A stretch of DNA of 64,000 nt, taken from the NCBI RefSeq assembly GCF_009866765.1, contig NZ_CP019431.1, positions 3,472,001-3,536,000 of the forward strand, read 5' to 3'. Position 1 is the stretch's first letter. The number at the start of each line of letters is the position of its first letter. Below the pieces are notes generated by a model. The model was not told the DNA's origin. It searched no databases and saw only the letters and a program-made list of their open reading frames with translations. Origin of the DNA: Pseudomonas sp. S35. GTDB taxonomy: Bacteria; Pseudomonadota; Gammaproteobacteria; Pseudomonadales; Pseudomonadaceae. This document shows, in pieces, positions 51,788 to 61,936 of the stretch. The translations under genes were made by a program, and so were the position numbers.

Positions 51788-54346
51788 ATGCCCAACTCAC
51801 TCGTTCCAATCGTCCGCTCGCTGTCTACCCGTACCAGCCTGTCGCTGGCGCGTACGTCACTGTTCAATTTCATGGCCCTGCTGGCTGTGGTCTTTGCGGC
51901 AGCGGCGTACTCGTTGATCTACATCGCCCGCGACCTGGACCGCACCGAACAGGCCGAAAGCGCGTTTCATACCCGTAAAGCCATGCAGTCCATGGAAAAA
52001 GCCATGCGGGTAACGGTCAAGGATTACGCATTCTGGAGCGATGCCTACAAGCATCTGCACATGCAGGTGGATAAAGAGTGGGCCTACGTACGCGGCAATA
52101 TCGGCTCGACACTGTTCCAGGATTTCGGCTTTCAGGGCCTGTTTGTGGTCAATGATGCCAACCGCACGGTGTACGCGGTGATTGACGGCCAGTTGCAAGC
52201 GTTCGAACTCAGCGAATGGCTCGACCAGCCCCTCACCCAGCTTCTCGACAAGGCCCGTGCCGGCGCCGATGACGAAACGCCCGTGAGCACGTTCATCAAC
52301 GTACGCGGCAGCCCTGCGCTGGTGGCGGCCGCCGCTATCACGCCGGGCACCGACCCCACCGTAACGGCTGATGGCCGGCAAGCGTCGGTGCTGGTCTTCG
52401 TCGACATCCTCGACAGCGCCAAACTGGGCCGGATCGGCGATGACTTTGGCGTGAGCAACCTGCACGTCGCCAGCCCAATGGACATTGCCAAGGGCGTGTT
52501 TTTTCCCCTTGGCGACAACGGCAGCGCCGGTAGCCTGTACTGGCAGCCGGAGCAGCCCGGCCTGCGCCTGATCGGCGTCGGCCTGCCCTTGCTGGGGCTG
52601 GCCGCGTTGTTGGTGTGCCTGATGACCTGGGTGATTTTACGCCGCAGCACCGCCGCCGCCCTGGCCCTGGATGCCAGCCACAGCTCACTGCAAACCAGCC
52701 AGAACGCCTTGGCCACCAGCGAGGCGCGCTTTCGCGATGTGGTGGAGGCAAGCTCCGACTGGGTCTGGGAAATCGACGCCGATTGGCGCTTTACCTACCT
52801 GTCGGAGCGTTTCCAAAGCGTTACCGGGTTGACCCGCGACGCGTGGATAGGCGCGGCCATGAATGACCTGTTGGGCACCGAAACCGGGCTGTTGTCACAG
52901 TGGCTGTGCACCCCCGACCGGCGCCCGGACCTCAGCGTGCAATGCCTGTATGTGGATGCCCAAGGCCTGGAGCGCACCACGCGGCTGTCGGCGCGCAAAA
53001 TGCCCTGTGGCGGGTTTCGCGGCACGGCCACCGACGTCACCGAAGAAGTCGAGGCGCGCAGACGCATCGAGTTCCTGTCCCAGCATGACGCCTTGACGGG
53101 GCTGCCCAATCGTACGCGCCTGCAAGCCTTCCTCGACGGCAAGCTCAAGGCGCTGCCCACCCTTGAGCAACCGGTGGTGATGCTCAGCCTGGACCTGGAC
53201 CGGTTCAAACCGGTCAATGACCTGCTCGGGCATGCCGCCGGCGACCGTGTGCTCAATGAAGTGTCGAGCCGCCTGACTGATTGCGTGCGCCACGGCGACC
53301 TGGTGGCGCGGGTTGGTGGTGATGAATTTGTGCTGATCATCAGCGATGCCGGCCGTCAGGACGAAGTCGAGCACCTGTGCCGACGGTTGATCGCCTCCAT
53401 CGAGCGGGCCATCCGCATCGATGAGCAGGAAGTGTTCATCAGCGCCAGCATCGGCATCGCGCTGGCGCCCAATGACACCAGCGACATCACCGAACTGCTG
53501 CGTTACGCCGATATCGCGCTGTACGAGGCCAAGTCCGCCGGGCGCAATACCTGGCGGTTCTACTCCGGTGAGATGAATGCACGGATCATCGAGCGTCGCC
53601 GCCTGGAAAGTGACCTGCGTTATGGGATCAAGCATGGGGAGTTGCGCCTGCACTTCCAGCCGCGCTATCGCATTGCCGACGGCCAGATGGTCGGTGCCGA
53701 AGCGCTGGTGCGCTGGCAGCACCCGGAGCGCGGCCTGATCGCGCCGGACACGTTCATCCCGATTGCCGAAGAGTCAGGCCTGATCCTGGCGCTGAGCGAT
53801 TGGGTACTGCAAACCGCCTGCGCCTGTGCCGCCCAGTGGCCGGACACGTTGTTTGTGTCGGTGAACCTGTCGCCCACCGAGTTCAAGCGCGGCAACCTGA
53901 TGGAACGCGTGCACCACGCGTTGCAGACCTCAGGTATCGACCCGGCACGGATGGAGCTGGAAATCACCGAAAGCGTCATGCTCGAAGACGGCGTCGGCGC
54001 GCTCGACGTGATGCGCGCCCTCAAGCAACTGGGCATCCGCATTGCCATGGACGATTTCGGCACCGGGTATTCCTCCTTGAGTTACCTGCGCGCATTCCCG
54101 TTCGATGGCTTGAAGATAGACCGCAGCTTCCTGACCCGGCTGGAAGACAGCGAAGACGACCAGGCCATCATCCACGCCATCGTCGGCCTAGGGCGCGCCC
54201 TGGCTCTCACGGTGACCGCCGAAGGCATTGAAACCGCCGAACACCTGGCGATGCTCAAGGCCGTGGCCTGTGATGAAGGCCAGGGTTACTTCCTCAGCCG
54301 CCCCCTGGATATCGACGCGTTCAACCGGCTGCTGGGCCCTACTTGA
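51788..54346 (+). CDS. CHASE4-PAS-GGDEF-EAL cyclic-di-GMP enzyme
   Basis: About 852 residues. Membrane helix near 30-48, periplasmic CHASE4-like domain to about 265 (KDYAFWSDAYKHLHMQ is diagnostic), second helix near 273-293, PAS domain (WVWEIDADWRFTYLSERF), then GGDEF with intact VARVGGDEFVL and EAL with intact motifs: GAEALVRW, NLSPTEFKRG, ELEITESVMLED, AMDDFGTGYSSLSYL and KIDRSFL. Both synthesis and degradation of cyclic di-GMP look possible. ATG 51788 is chosen; a TTG at 51752 is the alternative. It has an 8-base 3' overlap with the convergent AraC gene. Confidence 0.9.
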   Translation: MPNSLVPIVRSLSTRTSLSLARTSLFNFMALLAVVFAAAAYSLIYIARDLDRTEQAESAFHTRKAMQSMEKAMRVTVKDYAFWSDAYKHLHMQVDKEWAYVRGNIGSTLFQDFGFQGLFVVNDANRTVYAVIDGQLQAFELSEWLDQPLTQLLDKARAGADDETPVSTFINVRGSPALVAAAAITPGTDPTVTADGRQASVLVFVDILDSAKLGRIGDDFGVSNLHVASPMDIAKGVFFPLGDNGSAGSLYWQPEQPGLRLIGVGLPLLGLAALLVCLMTWVILRRSTAAALALDASHSSLQTSQNALATSEARFRDVVEASSDWVWEIDADWRFTYLSERFQSVTGLTRDAWIGAAMNDLLGTETGLLSQWLCTPDRRPDLSVQCLYVDAQGLERTTRLSARKMPCGGFRGTATDVTEEVEARRRIEFLSQHDALTGLPNRTRLQAFLDGKLKALPTLEQPVVMLSLDLDRFKPVNDLLGHAAGDRVLNEVSSRLTDCVRHGDLVARVGGDEFVLIISDAGRQDEVEHLCRRLIASIERAIRIDEQEVFISASIGIALAPNDTSDITELLRYADIALYEAKSAGRNTWRFYSGEMNARIIERRRLESDLRYGIKHGELRLHFQPRYRIADGQMVGAEALVRWQHPERGLIAPDTFIPIAEESGLILALSDWVLQTACACAAQWPDTLFVSVNLSPTEFKRGNLMERVHHALQTSGIDPARMELEITESVMLEDGVGALDVMRALKQLGIRIAMDDFGTGYSSLSYLRAFPFDGLKIDRSFLTRLEDSEDDQAIIHAIVGLGRALALTVTAEGIETAEHLAMLKAVACDEGQGYFLSRPLDIDAFNRLLGPT

Positions 54347-55112
54347 AGAACAGACTCGGCGTCTTGCCGAACTGCTTCTTGAACATGCTGGTAAAGGCGC
54401 TCGGGCTTTCATAGCCGAGTTCCAAGGCCACATCGATAATCTTCTCACCCACCGCGATGCGTTCCAGCGCCAACAGCAACCGCGCCTGCTGGCGCCATTG
54501 GCCGAAGGTCATGCCCGTTTCCCGGCGGAACAGACGCTGGATGGTTTTCTGATCCAGGCCCAGGCGCTCACTCCAGTGTGCCATTGTCGAGGCGTCGCCC
54601 GGGTCCTGTTGCAGCGCCAGGCAGATACGCAGGATACGGGGGTCGGCCGGTTGCGGCAGGGATAACGGCAAGGCCGGCAGGATGGCCAGTTCATCGAGGA
54701 TCAGGTGCATGATTCGCGCATCCCGCGAGTCCTCGGCGTAGGGCGGCTTCAAGCTGACCGAGGCTTTGATCAGTTCGCTCAGCAGCGGTGAGATGCTTAC
54801 CGCCTTGGTTTCGGTGGGCAGGTTGGGAAAGCTGTCGGGGCGCACAAATACGCTGCGCATTTTCAGCCGGCCCACGCAGCGCAGGGAATGCACGTGCCCG
54901 CTGGGCATCCAGAAGCCACGATTGGGTGGCACCGTCCACTGGTTCTGGGCCGAATGCACCACCATCACACCTTCGGTGGCGTACAGCAGTTGATGCTTCT
55001 CGTGGCTGTGGTCGGGGATCACCCAGTTTTCCGGGTAGTCGGTGGCAGAACTGATGACCGCCCACTCGCCTTCGTCGATCTCCTGCAGGAATTTACCCAG
55101 TGACTTGATCAT
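54339..55112 (-). CDS. AraC-family regulator with cupin sensor
   Basis: 257 residues. N-terminal cupin (WVIPDHSHEKHQLLYATEGVMVVHSAQNQW ... MPSGHVHSLRCVG) with His residues suited to metal or ligand. C-terminal AraC domain with LGLDQKTIQRLFRRETGMTFGQWRQQARLLLALERI and LGYESPSAFTSMFKKQFG. It diverges from the fosmidomycin-resistance-type exporter gene, its likely target. The start follows AGGGCGAA. Confidence 0.9.
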   Translation of the reverse strand: MIKSLGKFLQEIDEGEWAVISSATDYPENWVIPDHSHEKHQLLYATEGVMVVHSAQNQWTVPPNRGFWMPSGHVHSLRCVGRLKMRSVFVRPDSFPNLPTETKAVSISPLLSELIKASVSLKPPYAEDSRDARIMHLILDELAILPALPLSLPQPADPRILRICLALQQDPGDASTMAHWSERLGLDQKTIQRLFRRETGMTFGQWRQQARLLLALERIAVGEKIIDVALELGYESPSAFTSMFKKQFGKTPSLFFK

Positions 55113-55257
55113 TTCGCCCTTTTTGCGACAGTTACTGCCCTGATTTCGTGAGACAGGCATTTGCCGTAAATCTAGCATATCCTCCCGAAACAATTTGAAA
55201 TGCGCAGCGAGCCCAAGTACTCGCTGCCTTGTTCGCTGCCTTGTATGGAATGCCTGC

Positions 55258-56469
55258 ATGTCGACACTCACCGCGTCACCCGCTGCTGCAACCAGTACGC
55301 CCCACGTAAGCCCCTTGGTCATGCGCATCCTCGGTGCCTGCGCACTGGCGCATCTGATCAATGACCTGATCCAGGCCGTGCTGCCATCGATCTACCCGAT
55401 GCTCAAGGCCAACTACGGGCTGACGTTTGCCCAGGTGGGGCTGATCACCCTGACCTTCCAACTGACGGCATCGCTGCTACAACCGTGGATCGGCTACCAC
55501 ACCGACCGCCATCCCAAACCCTGGCTGCTGCCGGCCGGCATGGTGTGCACCTTGATCGGCATCCTGATGCTGGCGTTTGTCGGCAGCTTCCCGGCCATCC
55601 TGTTGGCGGCGGGACTGGTGGGCGTGGGCTCATCGACCTTCCACCCGGAAACCTCCCGCGTGGCACGCCTGGCCTCCGGCGGGCGCTACGGCCTGGCGCA
55701 ATCGACCTTCCAGGTCGGCGGCAACACCGGCAGCGCGTTGGGGCCGTTGCTCGCGGCGGCAATCATCATTCCCTATGGCCAGGGCAACATCGCCTGGTTC
55801 GGACTGTTTGCCGTGTTCGCGATCCTGGTGCTGTATGGCTTGAGCCGCTGGTACCGTAACCACCTCGCCCTGTTCAAGCTCAAGCAAGGCGGCAAAGCCA
55901 CCCACGGCTTGTCCAAAGGACGCGTGACGTTTGCCCTGGTGGTATTGGCCGTGTTGGTGTTTTCCAAATACTTCTACATGTCCAGCCTCACCAGCTACTT
56001 CACCTTCTACCTGATCGAGAAGTTCGACCTGTCGGTAGCCAACTCCCAGTTGTTCCTGTTCCTGTTCCTCGGAGCAGTCGCCGCCGGCACCTTCCTGGGT
56101 GGCCCGATCGGCGACAAGATCGGCCGCAAGAAAGTCATCTGGTTCTCCATCCTCGGCGCGGCGCCCTTCACCCTGGCCCTGCCCTACGTCGACCTGTTCT
56201 GGACCGCCGTGCTCAGCGTGGTGATCGGCTTTATCCTGGCCTCGGCGTTCTCGGCCATCGTGGTGTTTGCCCAGGAACTGGTGCCGGGCAATGTGGGAAT
56301 GATCGCCGGGGTGTTCTTCGGCCTGATGTTCGGCTTCAGCGGGATTGGCGCGGCGTTGCTGGGTTTGCTCGCCGATAGCCACGGCATCGAGTATGTCTAC
56401 AAGCTGTGCTCGTTCCTGCCGTTGGTGGGCATCCTGACGGTCCTGCTGCCCTCGACCAAAGGCGTCTGA
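55258..56469 (+). CDS. fsr: MFS exporter, fosmidomycin-resistance (Fsr) family
   Basis: 403 residues. AHLINDLIQAVLPSIYPMLKANYGLTFAQVGLITL, GYHTDRHPKPWLLPAGM and VGVGSSTFHPETSRVARLASGGR are the signature of Fsr-type antibiotic exporters. It would pump fosmidomycin or related compounds. The ATG at 55258 matches the family start; upstream in-frame codons are extra. The divergent AraC regulator suggests substrate induction. Confidence 0.87.
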   Translation: MSTLTASPAAATSTPHVSPLVMRILGACALAHLINDLIQAVLPSIYPMLKANYGLTFAQVGLITLTFQLTASLLQPWIGYHTDRHPKPWLLPAGMVCTLIGILMLAFVGSFPAILLAAGLVGVGSSTFHPETSRVARLASGGRYGLAQSTFQVGGNTGSALGPLLAAAIIIPYGQGNIAWFGLFAVFAILVLYGLSRWYRNHLALFKLKQGGKATHGLSKGRVTFALVVLAVLVFSKYFYMSSLTSYFTFYLIEKFDLSVANSQLFLFLFLGAVAAGTFLGGPIGDKIGRKKVIWFSILGAAPFTLALPYVDLFWTAVLSVVIGFILASAFSAIVVFAQELVPGNVGMIAGVFFGLMFGFSGIGAALLGLLADSHGIEYVYKLCSFLPLVGILTVLLPSTKGV

Positions 56470-56577
56470 CCCGCCGATCATCGGATGGCTGTGTGCCATT
56501 ACACAGAATGCTCTGAAAAACCTGCGTGTGCGCTTACAATCCCGGTCTAAACGCACACCAGGCAGACCCGGCAAGAC

Positions 56578-57744
56578 ATGACGCTCGACCCTCCTACGAT
56601 TTTGGCACTCACCGTTGCCCTGGCAGCCGCGGCCGCCCTTTACCTGCTGGTTGAATGGCGCAGCGTGCGCGAACCCTCGCTGCTGTTGTGGAGCAGCGGT
56701 TTCGCCACCATTACCATCGGTTCCACCCTGGCCCTGCTGCGCATCAATGGCTTTCTCGTCATCGGCATCTGGTTCGCCAACGGCTTGCTGGTGACCGCAC
56801 ACTTTCTGTTTTTGCTCGGCGTCGCACGGTTTACCCAAGTGCGTGTGTCGCGCGCCTGGGTGCTGATGCCTGCAATCTGGTTCGCCATGCTCGCGTTGCC
56901 GGCGGACCCGTCATGGTCCAAAGCCATGCTGGCGGTGCAATCACTGCTGGTCGCCCTGCCCACCCTGCGCGCCAGCTTCCTGCTGCGGCCCCACGGCCGG
57001 TCCCTGAGCGTGGGCGCAGTGCAGCTGCGTTTCGTGTTGCTGCTGCACGGGATCTTTTACGTGGCCAAGGCGCTGTCAGTGGTGATCCCCGGCACCCTGA
57101 TCGACCTCGCCGCCTTCAAGGGCGAAATCATCCAGATATCCCTGGTGGAAGGCGCCATGGCAATCATGCTGATTGCGCTATCCATGACCGGCTCCGAACG
57201 CTACCGCCGCGAACAACAGATCGCCCGGCTCGCTGCCCGCGACCCACTCACCGCCCTGTACAACCGCCGCGCCCTCGACCTTCGCGCGCCGCGCTTGCTG
57301 GCCCAGGTATCCGCGCAACACCCCGGTGCCCTGCTGTTGATCGACATCGACAACTTCAAAGGCGTCAACGACCTCCACGGCCACACTGCCGGTGACCGCC
57401 TGCTGATCGCATTGAGCGAAATGATCCGCGCCGTCGTGCCCCAAGGCGCATTGGCGGCGCGGATGGGCGGGGATGAATTTGTAATCCTGCTGAGCCCGGC
57501 GACGGCCGAGCAGATCGTCGAACTGGGCAGCAGCCTGCGCGACCAGTTCCAGCAACTGGCCGCGCAGCGCTTCAGCACGCCGCAGCCGGTGACCCTGAGC
57601 ATTGGCGCCAACCTGTTCGATCAGCCGCCGGAGAGCCTGGCGGCGTTGATTGAACAGGGGGATTCGACGTTGTATGAGTCCAAGCGGGGTGGGCGCGACA
57701 GTATTCGGTTGGTGGATCGGACCGGCGTCAGCGCCTACCGCTAG
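56578..57744 (+). CDS. Membrane diguanylate cyclase (GGDEF)
   Basis: 388 residues. The N-terminal half has about six membrane helices (TILALTVALAAAAALYLLV ... TITIGSTLALLRINGFLVIGIWFANGLL). The C-terminal GGDEF domain has DPLTALYNRRAL, LLIDIDNFKGVND and an intact AARMGGDEFVILL. No typical RxxD inhibitory site five residues before GGDEF is seen. The sensor class is not recognised. Its stop shares CTAG with the stop of the convergent dehydrogenase gene. Confidence 0.9.
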   Translation: MTLDPPTILALTVALAAAAALYLLVEWRSVREPSLLLWSSGFATITIGSTLALLRINGFLVIGIWFANGLLVTAHFLFLLGVARFTQVRVSRAWVLMPAIWFAMLALPADPSWSKAMLAVQSLLVALPTLRASFLLRPHGRSLSVGAVQLRFVLLLHGIFYVAKALSVVIPGTLIDLAAFKGEIIQISLVEGAMAIMLIALSMTGSERYRREQQIARLAARDPLTALYNRRALDLRAPRLLAQVSAQHPGALLLIDIDNFKGVNDLHGHTAGDRLLIALSEMIRAVVPQGALAARMGGDEFVILLSPATAEQIVELGSSLRDQFQQLAAQRFSTPQPVTLSIGANLFDQPPESLAALIEQGDSTLYESKRGGRDSIRLVDRTGVSAYR

Positions 57745-58745
57745 AGGTCGTAACTCACTGCCACACTGCGCCCCGTCCTCACCGATTCCAACGCACAATC
57801 TGCCAAGTGCAGCGCATACAACCCATCCCGCACGCTGGTGGGCAGCTCGCGACCGTCGTTCAGCGCATCAATGAACTGGGTCAGCTCATTGCGATACGCA
57901 TCCGCATACCGCTCCAGGAAAAAGTGCTGCAACGGTTCGAGCGCTTCGGTGTGCTCGGCCCCCCAATGGCGCAAGGTGCTGGGCCGGTGGTTGTCGGTGA
58001 GCAGGACGCCCGTGGCGCCGGAGACTTCGACGCGTTGGTCGTAGCCGTACACCGCCTGGCGGCAGCAGTTGATGTGGCATTGCTTGCCGGAGGCGGTGCG
58101 CAGCAGGACCATGACACTGTCGTAGTCGTCGATCTGCTCCAGGGTGGGGTCTACCAGACGGCTGGCGATGGCGCTGACTTCCACCGGTTCTTCGCCGAGC
58201 AGGTGGCGGGCGGTGTCGAAGTCATGGATGGTCATGTCGCGCAGGATGCCGCCGGAATGCTCCAGGTAGTCACGTGGGGCCAGGCCGGGGTCGCGGCTGG
58301 TGATGATGACTTGGCGCACGGCGCCGATCTGGCCGGCATCGAGGGCCTGGCGCAGGCGCAGCATATCGGGGTCGAAGCGGCGGTTGAAACCGAGCATGAC
58401 GTGGCCGCCTTGGCGTTCCACGGCTTGGGCGGCGCTGCGGGCCTTGGCGATATCGAGGTCGATGGGTTTTTCGCAGAGCACCGCTTTACCTGCGGCCACC
58501 GCTGCCAGCAGCAGGTCGATATGGGTGTCGGTGGGGGTGCCGATCACCACGGCATCGATGTCTTGGCGGGTGAGCACGGCGGCGCAGTCGTAGGCCGCTT
58601 CGCAGCCCAGTTGCGTGCTGAGTGCATCGACGCCTTCGCGCCAGGGGTCGGCCACCAGCACCAGCGTGGCGCTGGGGTGGGCGGCGACGTTGGCGGCGTG
58701 GATCTTGGCGATGCGCCCGGCACCTAGAACGGCAATACGTAGCAT
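57741..58745 (-). CDS. Gfo/Idh/MocA oxidoreductase, inositol-dehydrogenase-like
   Basis: 334 residues. NAD site AVLGAGRIAKIHAANV, catalytic lysine motif CEKPIDLD near 96-98, and the DxxxH pair in MTIHDFDTARHLLGEEP. The closest recognisable group is inositol 2-dehydrogenase/MocA, which oxidises myo- or scyllo-inositol and amino-inositols. AGGAG precedes the ATG. It is cotranscribed with the upstream LacI gene (35-base gap). Confidence 0.88.
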   Translation of the reverse strand: MLRIAVLGAGRIAKIHAANVAAHPSATLVLVADPWREGVDALSTQLGCEAAYDCAAVLTRQDIDAVVIGTPTDTHIDLLLAAVAAGKAVLCEKPIDLDIAKARSAAQAVERQGGHVMLGFNRRFDPDMLRLRQALDAGQIGAVRQVIITSRDPGLAPRDYLEHSGGILRDMTIHDFDTARHLLGEEPVEVSAIASRLVDPTLEQIDDYDSVMVLLRTASGKQCHINCCRQAVYGYDQRVEVSGATGVLLTDNHRPSTLRHWGAEHTEALEPLQHFFLERYADAYRNELTQFIDALNDGRELPTSVRDGLYALHLADCALESVRTGRSVAVSYDL

Positions 58746-58780
58746 GGTTGAACTCCTGATGTTGTTTTTGAAGGGAGCAC

Positions 58781-59806
58781 TCAGTCCGGCAGGTTGAACG
58801 GTGTGACGATCTGCACCTGTGACGGCGCAATCGGGCCGGCCTTCCAGAGCCGATGGTGTTGCAGGATGTGCAGGAACACATGGCGCGCATCGATCTGCAG
58901 GTTGTGATCGATGATCGCGGCGACTTTTTCTTCGCGCAGCAACTGGCGGTTTTCTTCGTCGAGGTCGTGACCGATAAACACCTCCAGTGGGCGCTCCAGG
59001 GCGGCGAACGCGTCGACAATCGCACGGTTGCCGCCGCCGACGCTGTACACCGCCTTGAGGTCGGGGTGCTGTTTCAGCGCCTGGGTCACGCGTTCGAAGG
59101 TGCGGTCGTACACGCCATAGCCGCCGCTGATGTCCAGCACCCGCAAATGCGCCGCACGCCCACGCAGCCAGGCGCGAAAGCCCATCTCGCGCTCTTCTTC
59201 ACCACGGAACAGCTCGCTGCCGATCACCACCGCCACGTCCTGGGGTTGCGCCGGCAGCCAGCGTGACATCAGGTAGGCAGCGGTCTGCCCGGCGGTGCGG
59301 TTGTCCATGCCCACGTAGCCGATGCGCTCGCTTTGCGGCAAGTCCGTCACCAACGTCACCACCGGAATACCGGCAGCGATCAACTGCTTGACCGCCTGGT
59401 TCACCGCCGGCTCGTCCGCAGCCTTGAGCACCACGCCCTGGCTGCCGGTGTCGAGGCAGCGCAGCAGTTGGTCGTGCATGGCCTGGGGCTCGATCTCTTC
59501 GAACAGGTGGAACCTTGGCGCGATGCGAAACGGCGCCAGGCTGCCCAGTTGCGCGACGATCGCCGCCTGCACCGCCGCGCTGAAGCGTTGAGGCGTGTGC
59601 ATGATCACGTCGACATGGAAGGTGCGGCCCACCGCCAGGCCGTTTTTTTCCTGGGACTCCAACTCATCCAGCGCTTGCTGGATACGTCGCGAGGTCTGCG
59701 CATGCACGCTGCCGCGCTGGTGCAGTACGCGGTCGACGGTGGCTTTACTCACACCGGCCTGGGTCGCCAGTTGCTTGATGGAGAAGTGTTTTGCGCGTTC
59801 GAGCAT
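58781..59806 (-). CDS. LacI-family transcriptional repressor
   Basis: 341 residues. N-terminal helix-turn-helix SIKQLATQAGVSKATVDRVLHQRGSV and a periplasmic-binding-like effector domain for a sugar or polyol. It diverges from the SDR-dioxygenase-binding protein operon and leads the Gfo/Idh gene, so it probably represses both arms when the inducer is absent. The ATG at 59806 begins directly at the DNA-binding domain. Confidence 0.9.
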   Translation of the reverse strand: MLERAKHFSIKQLATQAGVSKATVDRVLHQRGSVHAQTSRRIQQALDELESQEKNGLAVGRTFHVDVIMHTPQRFSAAVQAAIVAQLGSLAPFRIAPRFHLFEEIEPQAMHDQLLRCLDTGSQGVVLKAADEPAVNQAVKQLIAAGIPVVTLVTDLPQSERIGYVGMDNRTAGQTAAYLMSRWLPAQPQDVAVVIGSELFRGEEEREMGFRAWLRGRAAHLRVLDISGGYGVYDRTFERVTQALKQHPDLKAVYSVGGGNRAIVDAFAALERPLEVFIGHDLDEENRQLLREEKVAAIIDHNLQIDARHVFLHILQHHRLWKAGPIAPSQVQIVTPFNLPD

Positions 59807-59929
59807 GGGTTTCGCCTGAGGTGTTTTTGATGTCTTTTTTGGGCGTTGCTGAGGCTTTGCAATGCTAGTCTCCGTTTTGCCCGTCGTCGAGTCGGGCGAC
59901 GAAAACAACAAAAAATCCAGGAGAACTTC
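59807..59929. promoter_or_regulatory. Divergent control region of the sugar/polyol cluster
   Basis: 123 bases between the LacI gene and the SDR gene. GTTTTGCCCG and CGGGCGACGAAAAC form an imperfect dyad near 59874-59906 (inner GCCCG/CGGGC), a candidate LacI-family operator. The assignment is inference. Confidence 0.45.
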
Positions 59930-60775
59930 ATGCCCCACACCGATCTCGCCACCTCGTTCAGCGGCCAATATTTTGTCGTCACCGGCAGCACCCAAGGCCT
60001 GGGCGCGGCGGTGGCCCACACCCTGGCGCAACGCGGCGCCGCCGGGCTGATCATCTGTGGCCGTCGCCGCGCCCAGGGTGAAGAGCAAGTGAGGCAACTG
60101 GCGCAACTGGATTGCCAGGCATTTTTTGTCGAAGCGGACCTTGAGAAAGTCGAGGATTGCCGCGCGATCATCGACGCGGCGCGTACCCACTTCGGCACCT
60201 TGCATGGGTTGGTGAACTGCGCCGGGATGTCGGACCGCGGCACCATCCTCGACACCTCGCCGGAGCTGTTCGAGCGGCTGTTTGCGGTGAACGTACGAGC
60301 GCCGTTTTTCCTGATGCAGGAAGCGCTCAAACTGATGATCAGCAACGGTGTGGAAGGCGCGGTGGTGAATATCCAGAGCGTCACTGGTCATGGCGGGCAG
60401 TCGTTCTTGAGTGCGTATGCAGCGTCCAAGGGTGCCCTGGCGATCCTCACCAAGAACGTCGCGTTCAGCGCCCTGCGCAACCGCATTCGGGTCAATGGCT
60501 TGAATATCGGCTGGATGGACACGCCCCACGAGGATGATATCCAGCGCCAGTACCACGGTGCCGAGGACGGTTGGCTGGCCAAGGCCGAAAGCGCGCAGCC
60601 GTTCGGGCGCCTGCTCAAGCCGCAGGAAGTGGCGCAGAGCGTGGCGTTTTTACTGTCCCGTGAGTCGGGGATGATGACCGGTTCGGTGATTGACCTGGAG
60701 CAAGGCGTAATCGGCTGCAGCGACGCCGGCAGCCCGCAACCGCATCAGGCCCTGAGCCTGCCGGGAGGTGTGTGA
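59930..60775 (+). CDS. Short-chain dehydrogenase/reductase
   Basis: 281 residues. Cofactor site VTGSTQGLGAAVA, NCAG loop (LVNCAGMSD), catalytic Ser in QSVTGHGG and YAASK. It likely oxidises a hydroxyl of the imported sugar or polyol. Ribosome site CAGGAGAAC. Its stop overlaps the next ATG by one base (TGATG). Confidence 0.9.
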   Translation: MPHTDLATSFSGQYFVVTGSTQGLGAAVAHTLAQRGAAGLIICGRRRAQGEEQVRQLAQLDCQAFFVEADLEKVEDCRAIIDAARTHFGTLHGLVNCAGMSDRGTILDTSPELFERLFAVNVRAPFFLMQEALKLMISNGVEGAVVNIQSVTGHGGQSFLSAYAASKGALAILTKNVAFSALRNRIRVNGLNIGWMDTPHEDDIQRQYHGAEDGWLAKAESAQPFGRLLKPQEVAQSVAFLLSRESGMMTGSVIDLEQGVIGCSDAGSPQPHQALSLPGGV

Positions 60776-61899
60776 TGTCGGCATTCGTCAGCGCCGATGC
60801 GGTGCACCTGGAAGACTTCCAGCGGCTGTGCTCGCAACAGGCCCATGCCAAGGATTATCCACTGTGCGCTGAGGTGGCCGGCAATGTGCCGATCTATCAG
60901 GCCCGCACCCTGCGTAACAGCGACCGCCACACCGTAATGGACGAGTTGCACCGCCTGTTCCGTGACGGACCGGGCGTGATGGTGGTGCGCCAGGCCTATG
61001 AAGACCTTGAGGTGGTGGATCGCCATAGCCAGGTGTTCGAGGCGATCTTTGCCCATGAAGCCGCTCAAGGGGTGGCCGCCGATCATTTTGCCAAGGCCGG
61101 TAGCAATGGTCGTATCTGGAACTCGCTGCAAAAAGCCGCGTTGCAGTCACCGCAATCCTTTGTCGAGTATTACGCCAACCCGCTGCTGGGGCTGATTGCC
61201 GAAGCCTGGCTGGGGCCGAGCTATCAAGTCACCGCCCAGGTGAATGTGGTGCACCCCGGCGGGCAAGCGCAACAGCCGCACCGGGATTACCACCTGGGTT
61301 TCCAGACCAACGATGTGGTGGAGCGTTTTCCCCTGCCGCTGCACGTGCTGTCCCAATACCTGACGCTGCAAGGCGCGGTAGCCCACACGGACATGCCGCT
61401 GGAGAGCGGGCCCACCCAGTTGCTGCCGTTTTCCCAGCAATACGCCTTGGGCTACCTGGCGTGGCGCCGCGCAGATTTTATCGACTACTTCCAGCAGCAC
61501 GCTGTGCAATTGGCACTGAACAAGGGCGACCTGCTGTTCTTCAACCCGGCGCTGTTCCATGCCGCCGGCACCAACCGCACCGTCGATTGCCATCGCATGG
61601 CCAACCTGCTGCAAATCTCCTCGGCATTCGGCAAACCGATGGAAGCCCTCGACCGTGACCGCATGATGCTCGCGGTCTATCCGGCGTTGCTGGCCAACCC
61701 AGCGTTGGACGCCCAAGCCGTGATTGCCTGCACCGCCGATGGTTATTCCTTCCCCACCAACCTCGACACCGACCCACCGTTGCAGGGCCTGGCCCCGCAG
61801 ACCGGGCAGCAGTTGATGCAGCAAGCTCTCGACCAACGCTGGCCTTATTCGGACTTCGCCGCTGCGGTGGCGCAGATGCGTGCCAAGCGCCAGGCATGA
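60775..61899 (+). CDS. Phytanoyl-CoA dioxygenase family protein
   Basis: 374 residues. An Fe(II)/2-oxoglutarate oxygenase with metal ligands HxD in QPHRDYHLG and a distal His in FNPALFHAAGTNRT, plus the 2-oxoglutarate-binding Arg. In bacteria these enzymes hydroxylate or demethylate small molecules, including phosphonates and modified sugars. Its place between an SDR and a sugar-binding protein suggests oxidative removal of a substituent from a sugar/polyol (inference). GGAGGTG precedes the start. Confidence 0.88.
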   Translation: MSAFVSADAVHLEDFQRLCSQQAHAKDYPLCAEVAGNVPIYQARTLRNSDRHTVMDELHRLFRDGPGVMVVRQAYEDLEVVDRHSQVFEAIFAHEAAQGVAADHFAKAGSNGRIWNSLQKAALQSPQSFVEYYANPLLGLIAEAWLGPSYQVTAQVNVVHPGGQAQQPHRDYHLGFQTNDVVERFPLPLHVLSQYLTLQGAVAHTDMPLESGPTQLLPFSQQYALGYLAWRRADFIDYFQQHAVQLALNKGDLLFFNPALFHAAGTNRTVDCHRMANLLQISSAFGKPMEALDRDRMMLAVYPALLANPALDAQAVIACTADGYSFPTNLDTDPPLQGLAPQTGQQLMQQALDQRWPYSDFAAAVAQMRAKRQA

Positions 61900-61936
61900 A
61901 TCGCTTTAACAACAACAAAAACAGCGGAGCAACATC